Below, piece by piece: positions 1 through 5,747 of a stretch of 5,979 bases of DNA. The notes beneath the pieces are model-generated. The model was not told the DNA's origin, did no database searches, and worked only from the letters and a program-made list of their open reading frames with translations. The DNA comes from Alphaproteobacteria bacterium UBA6062 (lineage in GTDB: Bacteria; Pseudomonadota; Alphaproteobacteria; Sneathiellales; Sneathiellaceae): assembly GCA_002428885.1 (NCBI GenBank), contig DIYE01000142.1, positions 1-5,979 of the forward strand, read 5' to 3'. Numbering within the stretch: the stretch's first letter is position 1; the number at the start of each line of letters is the position of its first letter. The position numbers and the translations under genes were made by a program.

Positions 1-422
1 AGTTGGGCGGCCCGGCGCCGTTCCTCCAGACCATCTGTAAAGAGAACCACTGCCAGGATAGCGGCGACCGCCGTCCAGCCGTTCACGAGAGACCAGCCAA
101 ACCCACCCAGATCGAAGGAGTGCCTGTCACTGCCAGGCGGGTGTATATAGAGATCAGCCGTCTCGTCGATGACACCAAAAGCCAGAATGGTCAGTAACGT
201 CATCAGAATAAAGGCAAGCACCCGGTTCTTGTGCAGCATCATGGGACGCCAGACAAATACGATAATGCTGGCCAGTGCAATATTCAGGGCAGCGTTAAAG
301 ACTTCCGCAAAAGAGAGGCGCGGTTCAGAATCTGTGGAGGTGAAGGCAATCAGATACAGCACGGATGCCAGGATAAACATGTTCGTTGATCCCAGCAATT
401 TATATGGTTTTCCTGTTCTCAT
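1..422 (-). CDS. N-terminal part of a four-helix membrane protein, possibly a membrane-anchored sensor/regulator (partial)
   Basis: This minus-strand reading frame stays open from an ATG at 422-420 to the window edge, giving 140 complete codons with no stop, so the C-terminus lies outside. Hydrophobic stretches suggest four membrane helices at about residues 13-28, 41-58, 68-85 and 112-129. A short polar segment with His, Pro and Asp (about 86-108) lies between helices 3 and 4. Just after helix 4 the chain turns into a charged stretch, DGLEERRRAAQ, typical of the helix that leads from a membrane domain into a cytoplasmic signalling or DNA-binding domain. That suggests a histidine kinase, LytTR or LuxR-type regulator, but the deciding domain is not visible. 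The start is uncertain: no good ribosome site precedes the ATG, and an in-frame GTG at 437-435 with GAG just upstream is an alternative. It is transcribed divergently from the efflux operon, so it could regulate that operon; this is inference from position only. Confidence 0.6.
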   Translation of the reverse strand, partial: MRTGKPYKLLGSTNMFILASVLYLIAFTSTDSEPRLSFAEVFNAALNIALASIIVFVWRPMMLHKNRVLAFILMTLLTILAFGVIDETADLYIHPPGSDRHSFDLGGFGWSLVNGWTAVAAILAVVLFTDGLEERRRAAQ

Positions 423-496
423 TGTATCACTTGCCACATGTCTCGTTAGAAAATCCGGTCAATCGACGCCATAAAGGCTGAAGAGACGTAAAATGG

Positions 497-520
497 AGGT
501 GTTTTTCGATAAAACCACCT
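497..520. promoter_or_regulatory. Near-perfect inverted repeat, candidate operator between divergent genes
   Basis: AGGTGTTTTT at 497-506 and AAAACCACCT at 511-520 are complementary at 9 of 10 positions around a four-base centre, CGAT. The only mismatch is 502 against 515. The element lies between two divergently transcribed genes, where a terminator would have no obvious job, so a repressor-binding site is the likelier reading. The octamer TTTTTCGA occurs in its left half (502-509) and again just downstream (523-530). Its right arm can alternatively pair with CAGGT at 534-538. The binding protein is unknown; TetR, MarR or another pump regulator are all possible. Confidence 0.35.
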
Positions 521-601
521 GATTTTTCGACCAACAGGTCATTTTGAAGATTAAACGACGCAGAAAGCCGTTTCGTCGAGCCGGAGTGGCGATACCCGAT
601 C

Positions 602-631
602 TTAGCAGCCAATTTGTAGGCTATCGATAAT
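602..631 (+). promoter_or_regulatory. Weak candidate sigma-70 promoter for the efflux operon
   Basis: TTAGCA (602-607) and GATAAT (626-631) are separated by 18 bases, about 28 bases before the adaptor start codon. The -10 matches the consensus at five of six positions and the -35 at four of six. No better promoter was found by eye in the 235-bp divergent region, which otherwise holds the 497-520 inverted repeat and a small imperfect hairpin (CGACG at 556-560 with CGTCG at 574-578). The call rests on motif likeness only. Confidence 0.25.
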
Positions 632-658
632 TTTGCAATTTTCTGTCTGGATGGTGTG

Positions 659-1768
659 ATGATCAATCTGCTCAAGCCGGGGGGCGGTGACCGGGTAGCC
701 GAATGGTGCCGGATTTTCATTCTGGGACTTTTGATGTCTGCTCACGGAATAACGGCAATACCGGCGCAAGCGGAGGAGGGTGAGAACAGATCAGCTCCAA
801 AAGTAACGGTCGGCACTGTTAAAATTCAGCCGAATATCCAGAGCCATGTGACAATTGGTACGGCCCGCGCCTGGCAGACGGTTGCCCTGACACCCGACGC
901 TGAAGGACGTATTGAAAAGCTGTATGTGGGGTCCGGCCAGAAGGTCGGGAAGGGTGAAAGACTGCTTAAACTGGACTCGGCCAGCGAAGAGCTGGCTGTG
1001 GCGCAGGCAAAGGTTGATCTCCAGTCCGCCACCCGGATTTTCAGGCGGAGCAAACAACTGGATAAAAAAGGTGCCGTTCCGGTCACGACGCTGGAAACGG
1101 CGGAAATAAACCTGCAAACCGCCCGGATTAAGTTGAAAGAAGCTGAACTCGCGCTTTCCAGGCGCTCTGTAAAGGCGCCGTTTGACGGCTGGCTCGGCAT
1201 TATCAATCTGCACCCGGGTGCTCATGTGACACCGTCAACGGAAGTTGTCCGACTGGACAATCGTTCAATTCTGTTGCTGGATTTCAAGATGCCTGAGGAG
1301 GCCGTCACGTCGATTTCCGTTGGGTCGGATGTTGCGATCAGCTCACCCGGCAATCGTCAAACCAGCCAGGCCCGTGTCGAGACAATTGCTCATCATGTAG
1401 ATCCGCAGACCCGAACCGTCACGGTTCGTGCCAGAATAGATCATCCGCTCCCTCAGATGATGCCGGGCATGAGTTTCAAGGTTTCTGTTGCCACCGAAAA
1501 CGGTTCTCATCCCGTTATTCCGGAAGTTGCCATTCTCTGGGGAAGCCGGGGTGCGTATCTGTGGGCGGTTCGGGAAGGAGCCGCAAAACGTCTGCCCATA
1601 ACGGTTGTGCGCAGGCGGGACGGGATGGTCTGGGTGCAAGCCGACCTGTCCGAAGGAGATGTGGTTGTTGTTGAAGGTGTTCAGAAAGTGCGGGAGGGAG
1701 ATCCGATCAATGTTCCCCGACATCTGACGCCGATGCAGGGTAAATTGGAGGTAAGCGCCAATGAGTGA
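659..1768 (+). CDS. RND efflux pump periplasmic adaptor (membrane fusion protein, HlyD/AcrA family)
   Basis: This subunit bridges the inner-membrane RND pump and an outer-membrane channel across the periplasm. Numbering residues from the GTG at 656, an N-terminal signal peptide runs through a hydrophobic core (about 20-36) to a probable signal peptidase I site after AIPAQA (residue 39), with no lipobox. A first lipoyl half follows (about 75-107, with EGRIEKLYVGSGQKVGKGERLL), then a short alpha-helical hairpin (about 108-170). The second lipoyl half carries the family motif KAPFDG (173-178) and the segment GAHVTP. A beta-barrel domain contains VDPQTRTVTVRARI and MMPGMSFKV, and a membrane-proximal domain contains IPEVAILW and ends with VVVEGVQKVREGDPI. 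The length, about 370 residues, is normal for the family. ATG 659 is preferred over the adjoining GTG 656, although only a weak GGATGG (649-654) precedes either. The stop codon overlaps the next gene by 8 bp, so the two are translationally coupled. Family assignment is firm; the substrate is unknown. Confidence 0.95.
   Translation: MINLLKPGGGDRVAEWCRIFILGLLMSAHGITAIPAQAEEGENRSAPKVTVGTVKIQPNIQSHVTIGTARAWQTVALTPDAEGRIEKLYVGSGQKVGKGERLLKLDSASEELAVAQAKVDLQSATRIFRRSKQLDKKGAVPVTTLETAEINLQTARIKLKEAELALSRRSVKAPFDGWLGIINLHPGAHVTPSTEVVRLDNRSILLLDFKMPEEAVTSISVGSDVAISSPGNRQTSQARVETIAHHVDPQTRTVTVRARIDHPLPQMMPGMSFKVSVATENGSHPVIPEVAILWGSRGAYLWAVREGAAKRLPITVVRRRDGMVWVQADLSEGDVVVVEGVQKVREGDPINVPRHLTPMQGKLEVSANE
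1747..1752 (+). promoter_or_regulatory. Shine-Dalgarno of the RND permease inside the adaptor gene
   Basis: GGAGGT lies inside the last codons of the adaptor gene, eight bases before the ATG at 1761. It is a strong site, which fixes the permease start and explains how the pump is translated despite the 8-bp gene overlap. It contrasts with the poor site in front of the adaptor. Confidence 0.8.
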
Positions 1769-4700
1769 ATCACGTCGGGATATTGCCGCCGTTTCGGTCG
1801 GTCGCCCTTATCTGGCTGTCGTATTGAACCTGCTGATTGTTCTGGGCGGACTGGCTGTCTTGATCGGGCTTGAGGTTCGGGAATTGCCGAATGTGGACCG
1901 GCCCGTGATCATGGTCGAGGCAGAATATCCGGGGGCATCGCCGGAAACCGTGGATGCGGAATTGACAAAACCTCTGGAAGGTGCTGTGGCCCGGGTCTCT
2001 GGTGTGACCGGTATTGAGGCTTCCAGCGAAGAAGCCTCGACCCGGATCCGGGTTGAATTCGAGCCCGGAAAGGATATGGATGCTGCGGCCGCAGATGTTC
2101 GGGAAGCGACAAGTCGGGTAGAAGAGGATCTGCCTGCCCGGATGCGCAAACTGACAATTGTCAAATCTGATGCCAATGCTTCACCGGTTATCCAGGTTGC
2201 GATTATTCCTGATCTTTTCGATCATGTGGCGCTCAGCCGTCAGGTTGAAAATGATATCGTACCACTTTTCTACGCCATTCCCGGTGTCGCCACCGTTGAG
2301 ATGTTCGGTGTGCGCAGCAGACAGATGCGGGTTGTTCTGAATCCTTTGCAGCTTAATCGGTATCAATTGACCATCACTGATATTGCGGATGCCCTGAGCC
2401 GGGCACCCTATGACATTCCTGTCGGCAGTTATACGTCAAAGGCGCAGGAACTTTTGGTTCGCGCCCGGGCACCAGCGGTTACGGCTGATCTGATCGAGGA
2501 AATTGTGATCCGGGACAGTATCCGGATCGGCGATGTTGCCGAGGCCTATTTTGCCCCGGCGACAGCCCAAAATTTTGTTCGTTTGAATGGTGAACCCGCG
2601 GTTGGACTCGGTATTTTGCGCCAGGCGAATTCCAATACGGTCGAGATTGCAGAGCAGGTTCGGACAGTTGTTGCACGGCTTGATCAGCAATATAAGGATC
2701 TGACCTTTGTTGTGACATCGGATCAGTCAGTCTTTATTGAAAGCGCGACCAGTGAAGTCCTGAAAACCCTCGGGCTGACGACAGCCGTTGTGATTTTCTC
2801 CATTTTGCTGTTTTTCGGCAAGATCAGGGCAACCGTTATTCCGAGCCTGGTAATCCCGGCGTCCATTATTGGAAGTCTCATCGGTTTCTGGATATTCGGG
2901 TTTTCGATTAATCTTATTACGCTGCTGGCATTGGTGCTGGCGACAGGCCTGATCGTCGATGATGCCATTGTTGTTCTGGAAAATATCCAGCGGCGGCAGT
3001 CCTTGGGCGATACAAATCTGCTGGCCGCTATTGTTGGCACCCGGCAGGTGTTTTTCGCTGTTCTGGCAACCACGGCCGTGCTGATCGCTGTTTTTATCCC
3101 GATTTCATTTTTACCCTCAGCAACAGGACGCTTATTCCGTGAATTTGGTATCGTCCTCGCGGTTGCTGTGGCGTTTTCCTCCTTTTCCGCCCTCACTCTC
3201 GTTCCCGCTCTGGCCGCGCGCCTGAAGCTGGCTTCCGATGATAAGGGCATGACTTTTGGCCTGTTGACCCGGATTGGTAACAGGATCCTCAATGTCTACG
3301 TATCTCTGGTTCGGTTGGTGATCAAAGCACCGGCGGTTATTGTTCTGGTCAGCCTGGCAATAGGCGGAGCGGTCGCCTTCCATCTGCCGTCCCTGACCAG
3401 TGAACTGACACCGGACGAAGACCGCGGGGAATTTCAAATCTTTGCATCAGGTCCCGATGGTGTCGGTATTGAATATATGCAAGGGCAAGCAGACGCTATT
3501 GAGCAGGTTTTATTGCCACTTGTGGAGCAGGGTGACATCAGAACAGTTTATAGTGTCGTCGGTCGCTGGGACCCTAATCGCGTTATTTCCGATATTACAC
3601 TGTCTCCTTGGGCAGACAGGGAGAGGACGCAGGATCAGATTATTCGTGCGTTGAAGGGGCCTTTGAGCAGTATTCCCGGATCCAGGGTTAATGCTTTTGG
3701 TCGCAGCAGTTTCGAAACGGACTGGGCCAGCCGCTCCGGATTGTCCCTTGATTTGCTGGGCAATAACTATACCGAGATCCATGAAGCGGCTCTTATTCTG
3801 GCCAGGGCAATGGAAGACGCGTCCTTTGAGGATGTTGAGATTTCCTATAATCCGACACAGCCGCAAATGTCGCTTGCCATCGATCGGCAAAGTGCGTCGG
3901 ATCTTGGTATTTCCCTGGATGATTTGTCTCTTACGCTGACCGTGATGGTCGGAGGTCACGAACTTGTCGATCTGAATATGGATGATCAGGCGATTCCCAT
4001 TATTCTAAGTGCTCCGACCGGACTTATCCAGGATCCGGCGGATCTTCGGAATATCTATGTTACATCGGATAAAGGAACCGCCGTTCCCCTATCCAGTCTG
4101 ACCACGATTTCACAGGCAGGTGTTGCTGCGGAGCTGGATCGCAGCGCTCAGCGACGGGCTATTTCGGTGGAGGCTGTTCAGGAGGATCTTCCAATCAGTA
4201 CCGCAATTGCCAAGGTTTCGGCAATCGCCGACGAGGTTTTGCCGGAGGGCATAGACTATCTGATGACCGGTGAAGCGGATACCTTTACGGAAACGAACCG
4301 GGATCTGCTGCTGACCTACGGGTTTGCTATTCTGATCGTCTTTCTTGTGCTTGTCGCGCAGTTCGAAAACCTGACCAGTCCTCTTGTGGTTATGGCCGTT
4401 GTACCATTTGGTCTTGCAGCGACAGTTGGCGCCATGATGGTTAGCGGTGTAACCCTGAATATCTTTTCGCAGATCGGATTGGTCTTGCTCATCGGTCTGA
4501 TGGCCAAGAACGGGGTTTTGCTTGTTGAATTTGCGGATCAGGCCCAGCGGGACGGCAAGGATCGGTATGAGGCAATTCTGGAAGCGGCGAAAACCCGTCT
4601 GAGGCCAATCTCCATGACTCTTCTGTCAACCATGATCGGTTCATTGCCGCTTATTTTGTCAAGCGGGGCAGGATCGGAAGCCAGGGCGGCCATCGGCTGG

Positions 4701-4823
4701 ACAATTTTCTCGGGCCTGGGCTTATCTAGTATGTTTGCCCTGTTTCTAACACCGGCGCTTTACGTTCTGATCGCCAGAGGAGCCCGTAAACCGGCAGCCC
4801 GTCTCGTCTTTAAAACGTCCTGA
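1761..4823 (+). CDS. RND multidrug efflux permease, HAE1 (AcrB/MdtB-like) family
   Basis: This is the proton-driven inner-membrane pump that takes drugs or other hydrophobic compounds from the membrane and periplasm and passes them to an outer-membrane channel. At 1020 residues it is full length for the family. It has the two-fold repeat layout: TM1 at about 18-36, a large periplasmic loop (about 40-330), TM2-6 between about 335 and 485, TM7 at about 522-540, a second periplasmic loop (about 545-845), and TM8-12 to about 1005. Proton-relay residues are intact: two aspartates in TM4 (D400, D401 in GLIVDDAIVVLENI), the TM10 lysine (K916 in GLMAKNGVLLVEFA), and R946 and T953 in the RLRPISMT segment. 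Compared from memory with AcrB, the glycine/phenylalanine switch-loop segment (FGFAG) is absent: the region VVGRWDPNRVISDITLSPW (from about 599) is several residues shorter. This suggests a substrate range unlike AcrB and closer to MdtB/MuxB-type pumps. No metal-efflux (CusA) signature was noticed. It is co-transcribed with the upstream adaptor; no TolC-type partner lies in the window. Confidence 0.96.
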   Translation: MSESRRDIAAVSVGRPYLAVVLNLLIVLGGLAVLIGLEVRELPNVDRPVIMVEAEYPGASPETVDAELTKPLEGAVARVSGVTGIEASSEEASTRIRVEFEPGKDMDAAAADVREATSRVEEDLPARMRKLTIVKSDANASPVIQVAIIPDLFDHVALSRQVENDIVPLFYAIPGVATVEMFGVRSRQMRVVLNPLQLNRYQLTITDIADALSRAPYDIPVGSYTSKAQELLVRARAPAVTADLIEEIVIRDSIRIGDVAEAYFAPATAQNFVRLNGEPAVGLGILRQANSNTVEIAEQVRTVVARLDQQYKDLTFVVTSDQSVFIESATSEVLKTLGLTTAVVIFSILLFFGKIRATVIPSLVIPASIIGSLIGFWIFGFSINLITLLALVLATGLIVDDAIVVLENIQRRQSLGDTNLLAAIVGTRQVFFAVLATTAVLIAVFIPISFLPSATGRLFREFGIVLAVAVAFSSFSALTLVPALAARLKLASDDKGMTFGLLTRIGNRILNVYVSLVRLVIKAPAVIVLVSLAIGGAVAFHLPSLTSELTPDEDRGEFQIFASGPDGVGIEYMQGQADAIEQVLLPLVEQGDIRTVYSVVGRWDPNRVISDITLSPWADRERTQDQIIRALKGPLSSIPGSRVNAFGRSSFETDWASRSGLSLDLLGNNYTEIHEAALILARAMEDASFEDVEISYNPTQPQMSLAIDRQSASDLGISLDDLSLTLTVMVGGHELVDLNMDDQAIPIILSAPTGLIQDPADLRNIYVTSDKGTAVPLSSLTTISQAGVAAELDRSAQRRAISVEAVQEDLPISTAIAKVSAIADEVLPEGIDYLMTGEADTFTETNRDLLLTYGFAILIVFLVLVAQFENLTSPLVVMAVVPFGLAATVGAMMVSGVTLNIFSQIGLVLLIGLMAKNGVLLVEFADQAQRDGKDRYEAILEAAKTRLRPISMTLLSTMIGSLPLILSSGAGSEARAAIGWTIFSGLGLSSMFALFLTPALYVLIARGARKPAARLVFKTS

Positions 4824-4832
4824 TGGGCTCCT
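4778..4832. repeat. Inverted repeat spanning the end of the RND gene (39-base loop)
   Basis: AGGAGCCC at 4778-4785 is perfectly complementary to GGGCTCCT at 4825-4832, and the loop between them contains the last codons and stop of the permease. No U-run follows, so it does not look like a standard intrinsic terminator. It could still form a 3'-end mRNA structure between the two convergent genes. With a loop this long, chance is a serious alternative. No other terminator was found in the 48-bp gap 4824-4871. Confidence 0.2.
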
Positions 4833-4871
4833 TTATGAGAAAGAAGGCAGAATGGGTTCTTAAAATATCCG

Positions 4872-5366
4872 TTAAAACCGGAACCAGGAGACCGCAATAG
4901 CCGAAAGATAGAGGCCGATTCCGAAGGATGTATGAGCAACGAGGCTCCTGAACCGGGCCACATTGGGAGCAGGCGTCCGTGAAGCTGCGATGCCTGCGCC
5001 CATTCCCGGTTGCAGAATAAAAAAGGGGGCAACGATCGTTCCGACACCCATGGCCAGAGCCGGCAGAAAGGTCGGCTGGACAGCCCATCCGGTACCGATG
5101 ATCATCAGCAGGATGCCAGCGAATAAAACGCCGATCGCATAATGCGCGGTCCAGCCGATCAGGGTTTCCCCAAAGACCGGCGCCGATTTGCCGATCGGGT
5201 TGTGAACGAACTGGCCGCGGGGAAGATATCCGAGCCAGCGACCGACCAGGGCATAGTCAAGGGACGGGATGCCAAACAGGCGTTTTTGAAGAAACGCCCA
5301 TATATCCATAACCAGCGTAGCGCCGATGCCGATCAGGAAGGTCAGCCGGATAAAGTCTTCAGTCAC
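4872..5366 (-). CDS. DUF2938 family small integral membrane protein, function unknown
   Basis: This is a 164-residue, strongly hydrophobic protein with about four membrane helices (near residues 6-24, 70-91, 99-119 and 141-160). I recognise it as DUF2938 from its run of conserved segments: GIGATLVMDIWA near the start, GIPSLDYALVGRWLG and LPRGQF (about 32-53), GWTAHYAIG (71-79), and QPGMGAGIAASRTPAPN (119-135) before the last helix. The family has no established biochemical role that I can name. The GTG start at 5366-5364 is supported by AAAGGA six bases upstream, and no in-frame ATG competes nearby. The gene runs convergently to the efflux operon, 48 bp from its stop, and divergently from the ArsR-type gene across a 381-bp region. 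A long, structured leader and an operator-like site in that region suggest its expression is controlled, perhaps by the ArsR neighbour (inference). Confidence 0.85.
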   Translation of the reverse strand: MTEDFIRLTFLIGIGATLVMDIWAFLQKRLFGIPSLDYALVGRWLGYLPRGQFVHNPIGKSAPVFGETLIGWTAHYAIGVLFAGILLMIIGTGWAVQPTFLPALAMGVGTIVAPFFILQPGMGAGIAASRTPAPNVARFRSLVAHTSFGIGLYLSAIAVSWFRF

Positions 5367-5372
5367 GTTATG

Positions 5373-5378
5373 TCCTTT
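5373..5378 (-). promoter_or_regulatory. Shine-Dalgarno for the DUF2938 gene
   Basis: On the minus strand AAAGGA lies six bases before the GTG at 5366. It supports translation from a GTG start. It sits about 35 bases downstream of the strong hairpin at 5414-5468, so it is not sequestered by that helix. Confidence 0.7.
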
Positions 5379-5413
5379 CAGAAGCTGAATAGCGATACTG
5401 CCTGTTTTATGCC

Positions 5414-5566
5414 ATACGCCCGGCTCTGAGGCGGGCTACCATCCAAGCAACTGCAGAGCCGGACGTACCGGAGGGCGGTATAAAAGGCACGAATACACCT
5501 ACCCTCCTGAGGGAGAGGGGTAGAACAACCTTATGTCGTCGGCAATGTCCGGGGTTTTCATAAGGT
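5414..5566 (-). ncRNA. Candidate structured 5' leader RNA upstream of the DUF2938 gene
   Basis: Four hairpins can form within about 150 nt. H1 pairs 5414-5428 with 5454-5468 around a 25-nt loop. On the plus strand it has C/A mismatches at 5419/5463 and 5414/5468. On the minus strand both become G-U pairs, leaving 15 uninterrupted pairs, so the minus strand is the likelier RNA. H2 pairs TACCG (5466-5470) with CGGTA (5476-5480) and shares three bases with H1, so the two compete at their edges. H3 pairs CTACCC (5499-5504) with GGGTAG (5518-5523). H4 pairs ACCTTATG (5528-5535) with CATAAGGT (5559-5566). None is followed by a U-run, so transcription termination is not indicated. I could not match it to a riboswitch class I know. 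It may be a regulatory leader, a small RNA, or decayed repeat sequence. Confidence 0.3.
5499..5561 (-). other. Possible 20-codon upstream ORF in the DUF2938 leader
   Basis: A minus-strand ATG at 5561-5559 opens a 20-codon frame (starting MKTPDIADDIRLF) that ends in TAG at 5501-5499. Its start codon lies within the arm of hairpin H4 and its stop within an arm of H3. A weak GGGA precedes it by about seven bases. It could be a leader peptide, but a short frame like this is easily produced by chance. Confidence 0.12.
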
Positions 5567-5595
5567 ATCCCGATGATTGATATCAGTTACATAAT

Positions 5596-5617
5596 CATTC
5601 AATAGAGTAATTGATTG
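5596..5617. promoter_or_regulatory. Candidate ArsR-type operator 1 (TCAA-N8-TTGA)
   Basis: TCAA (5599-5602) and TTGA (5611-5614) form an inverted repeat eight bases apart. Inner T/A pairs extend it to TCAAT-N6-ATTGA, and outer CA/TG pairs extend it after one mismatch on each side. It overlaps the possible -10 of a minus-strand promoter toward the DUF2938 gene. ArsR/SmtB repressors typically bind AT-rich imperfect inverted repeats of this size near the promoters they block. Confidence 0.4.
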
Positions 5618-5643
5618 TTATTTTGAATTAGCCGATGGGTCAA
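5614..5643 (-). promoter_or_regulatory. Weak candidate promoter toward the DUF2938 gene
   Basis: On the minus strand TTGACC (5643-5638) is followed after 18 bases by AACAAT (5619-5614). The -35 matches five of six consensus bases and the -10 four of six. Transcription from here would give a leader of about 240 nt that includes the whole hairpin region. The -10 overlaps operator 1. This is a visual match only. Confidence 0.25.
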
Positions 5644-5669
5644 TGGTGGGTTGTGGCATTTCACGTGTT

Positions 5670-5685
5670 TCTCAAAGCTTTGTGA
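5670..5685. repeat. Palindrome centred on AAGCTT between the two operator-like sites
   Basis: CAAAGCTTTG (5673-5682) is a perfect 10-bp palindrome. It extends by two further pairs (TC and GA) after one mismatch. It lies between operators 1 and 2. It could be a third protein-binding site, but its sequence differs from the TCAA-N8-TTGA pattern. Confidence 0.2.
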
Positions 5686-5703
5686 TGAAGGTCAATAAAA
5701 TAG

Positions 5704-5727
5704 ATAATCAATTGATTGTTTGAATAT
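5704..5727. promoter_or_regulatory. Candidate ArsR-type operator 2 (ATAATCAA-N8-TTGAATAT)
   Basis: ATAATCAA (5704-5711) and TTGAATAT (5720-5727) are complementary at seven of eight positions around an eight-base centre, with the same TCAA-N8-TTGA core as operator 1. The same stretch contains the perfect 12-bp palindrome AATCAATTGATT (5706-5717). The 11-mer AATTGATTGTT occurs both here (5710-5720) and at operator 1 (5609-5619). The site covers the -35 and spacer of the ArsR-gene promoter, the usual place for autorepression. Confidence 0.45.
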
Positions 5728-5741
5728 GTGTCTCTTATAAT
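5712..5741 (+). promoter_or_regulatory. Sigma-70-like promoter of the ArsR-family gene
   Basis: TTGATT (5712-5717) and a perfect TATAAT (5736-5741) are separated by 18 bases. Transcription would be expected to start about seven bases after the -10, at or next to the ATG at 5748, which implies a leaderless or almost leaderless mRNA. Operator 2 overlaps the -35. Confidence 0.55.
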
Positions 5742-5747
5742 CTTTAT

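Noticed and set aside
169..474. Plus-strand open frames of 64 and 101 codons near the left edge
   Set aside because: They are antisense to the minus-strand membrane-protein frame, whose clean four-helix hydrophobic pattern makes it the more convincing coding strand.
427..720. A 97-codon minus-strand frame across the divergent intergenic region
   Set aside because: It covers the inverted repeat and promoter region and the adaptor start. It has no ribosome site that I can see and no recognisable protein motif.
791..1225. Overlapping minus-strand open frames of 144 and 126 codons inside the adaptor gene
   Set aside because: They are antisense to the HlyD-type adaptor, overlap each other in different frames and show no family motif.
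2723..3292. A 189-codon open frame on the minus strand inside the RND permease gene
   Set aside because: It is fully antisense to a well-supported permease with intact motifs. The translation is rich in Arg, Ser, Thr and Ala with no recognisable domain, as expected for a shadow frame.
1761..4823. A heavy-metal (CusA/CzcA, HME) RND pump
   Set aside because: The sequence follows the HAE1 pattern, and no methionine-rich or other metal-pump signature was noticed in the periplasmic loops.
5414..5468. A known riboswitch (cobalamin, TPP, GEMM, fluoride, Moco or guanidine classes)
   Set aside because: I looked for the conserved core motifs of these classes as I remember them and found none. The structure is reported only as an unassigned candidate.
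5499..5523. The CTACCC/GGGTAG hairpin as an intrinsic terminator
   Set aside because: No U-run follows on either strand, and the stem is short with an imperfect interior.
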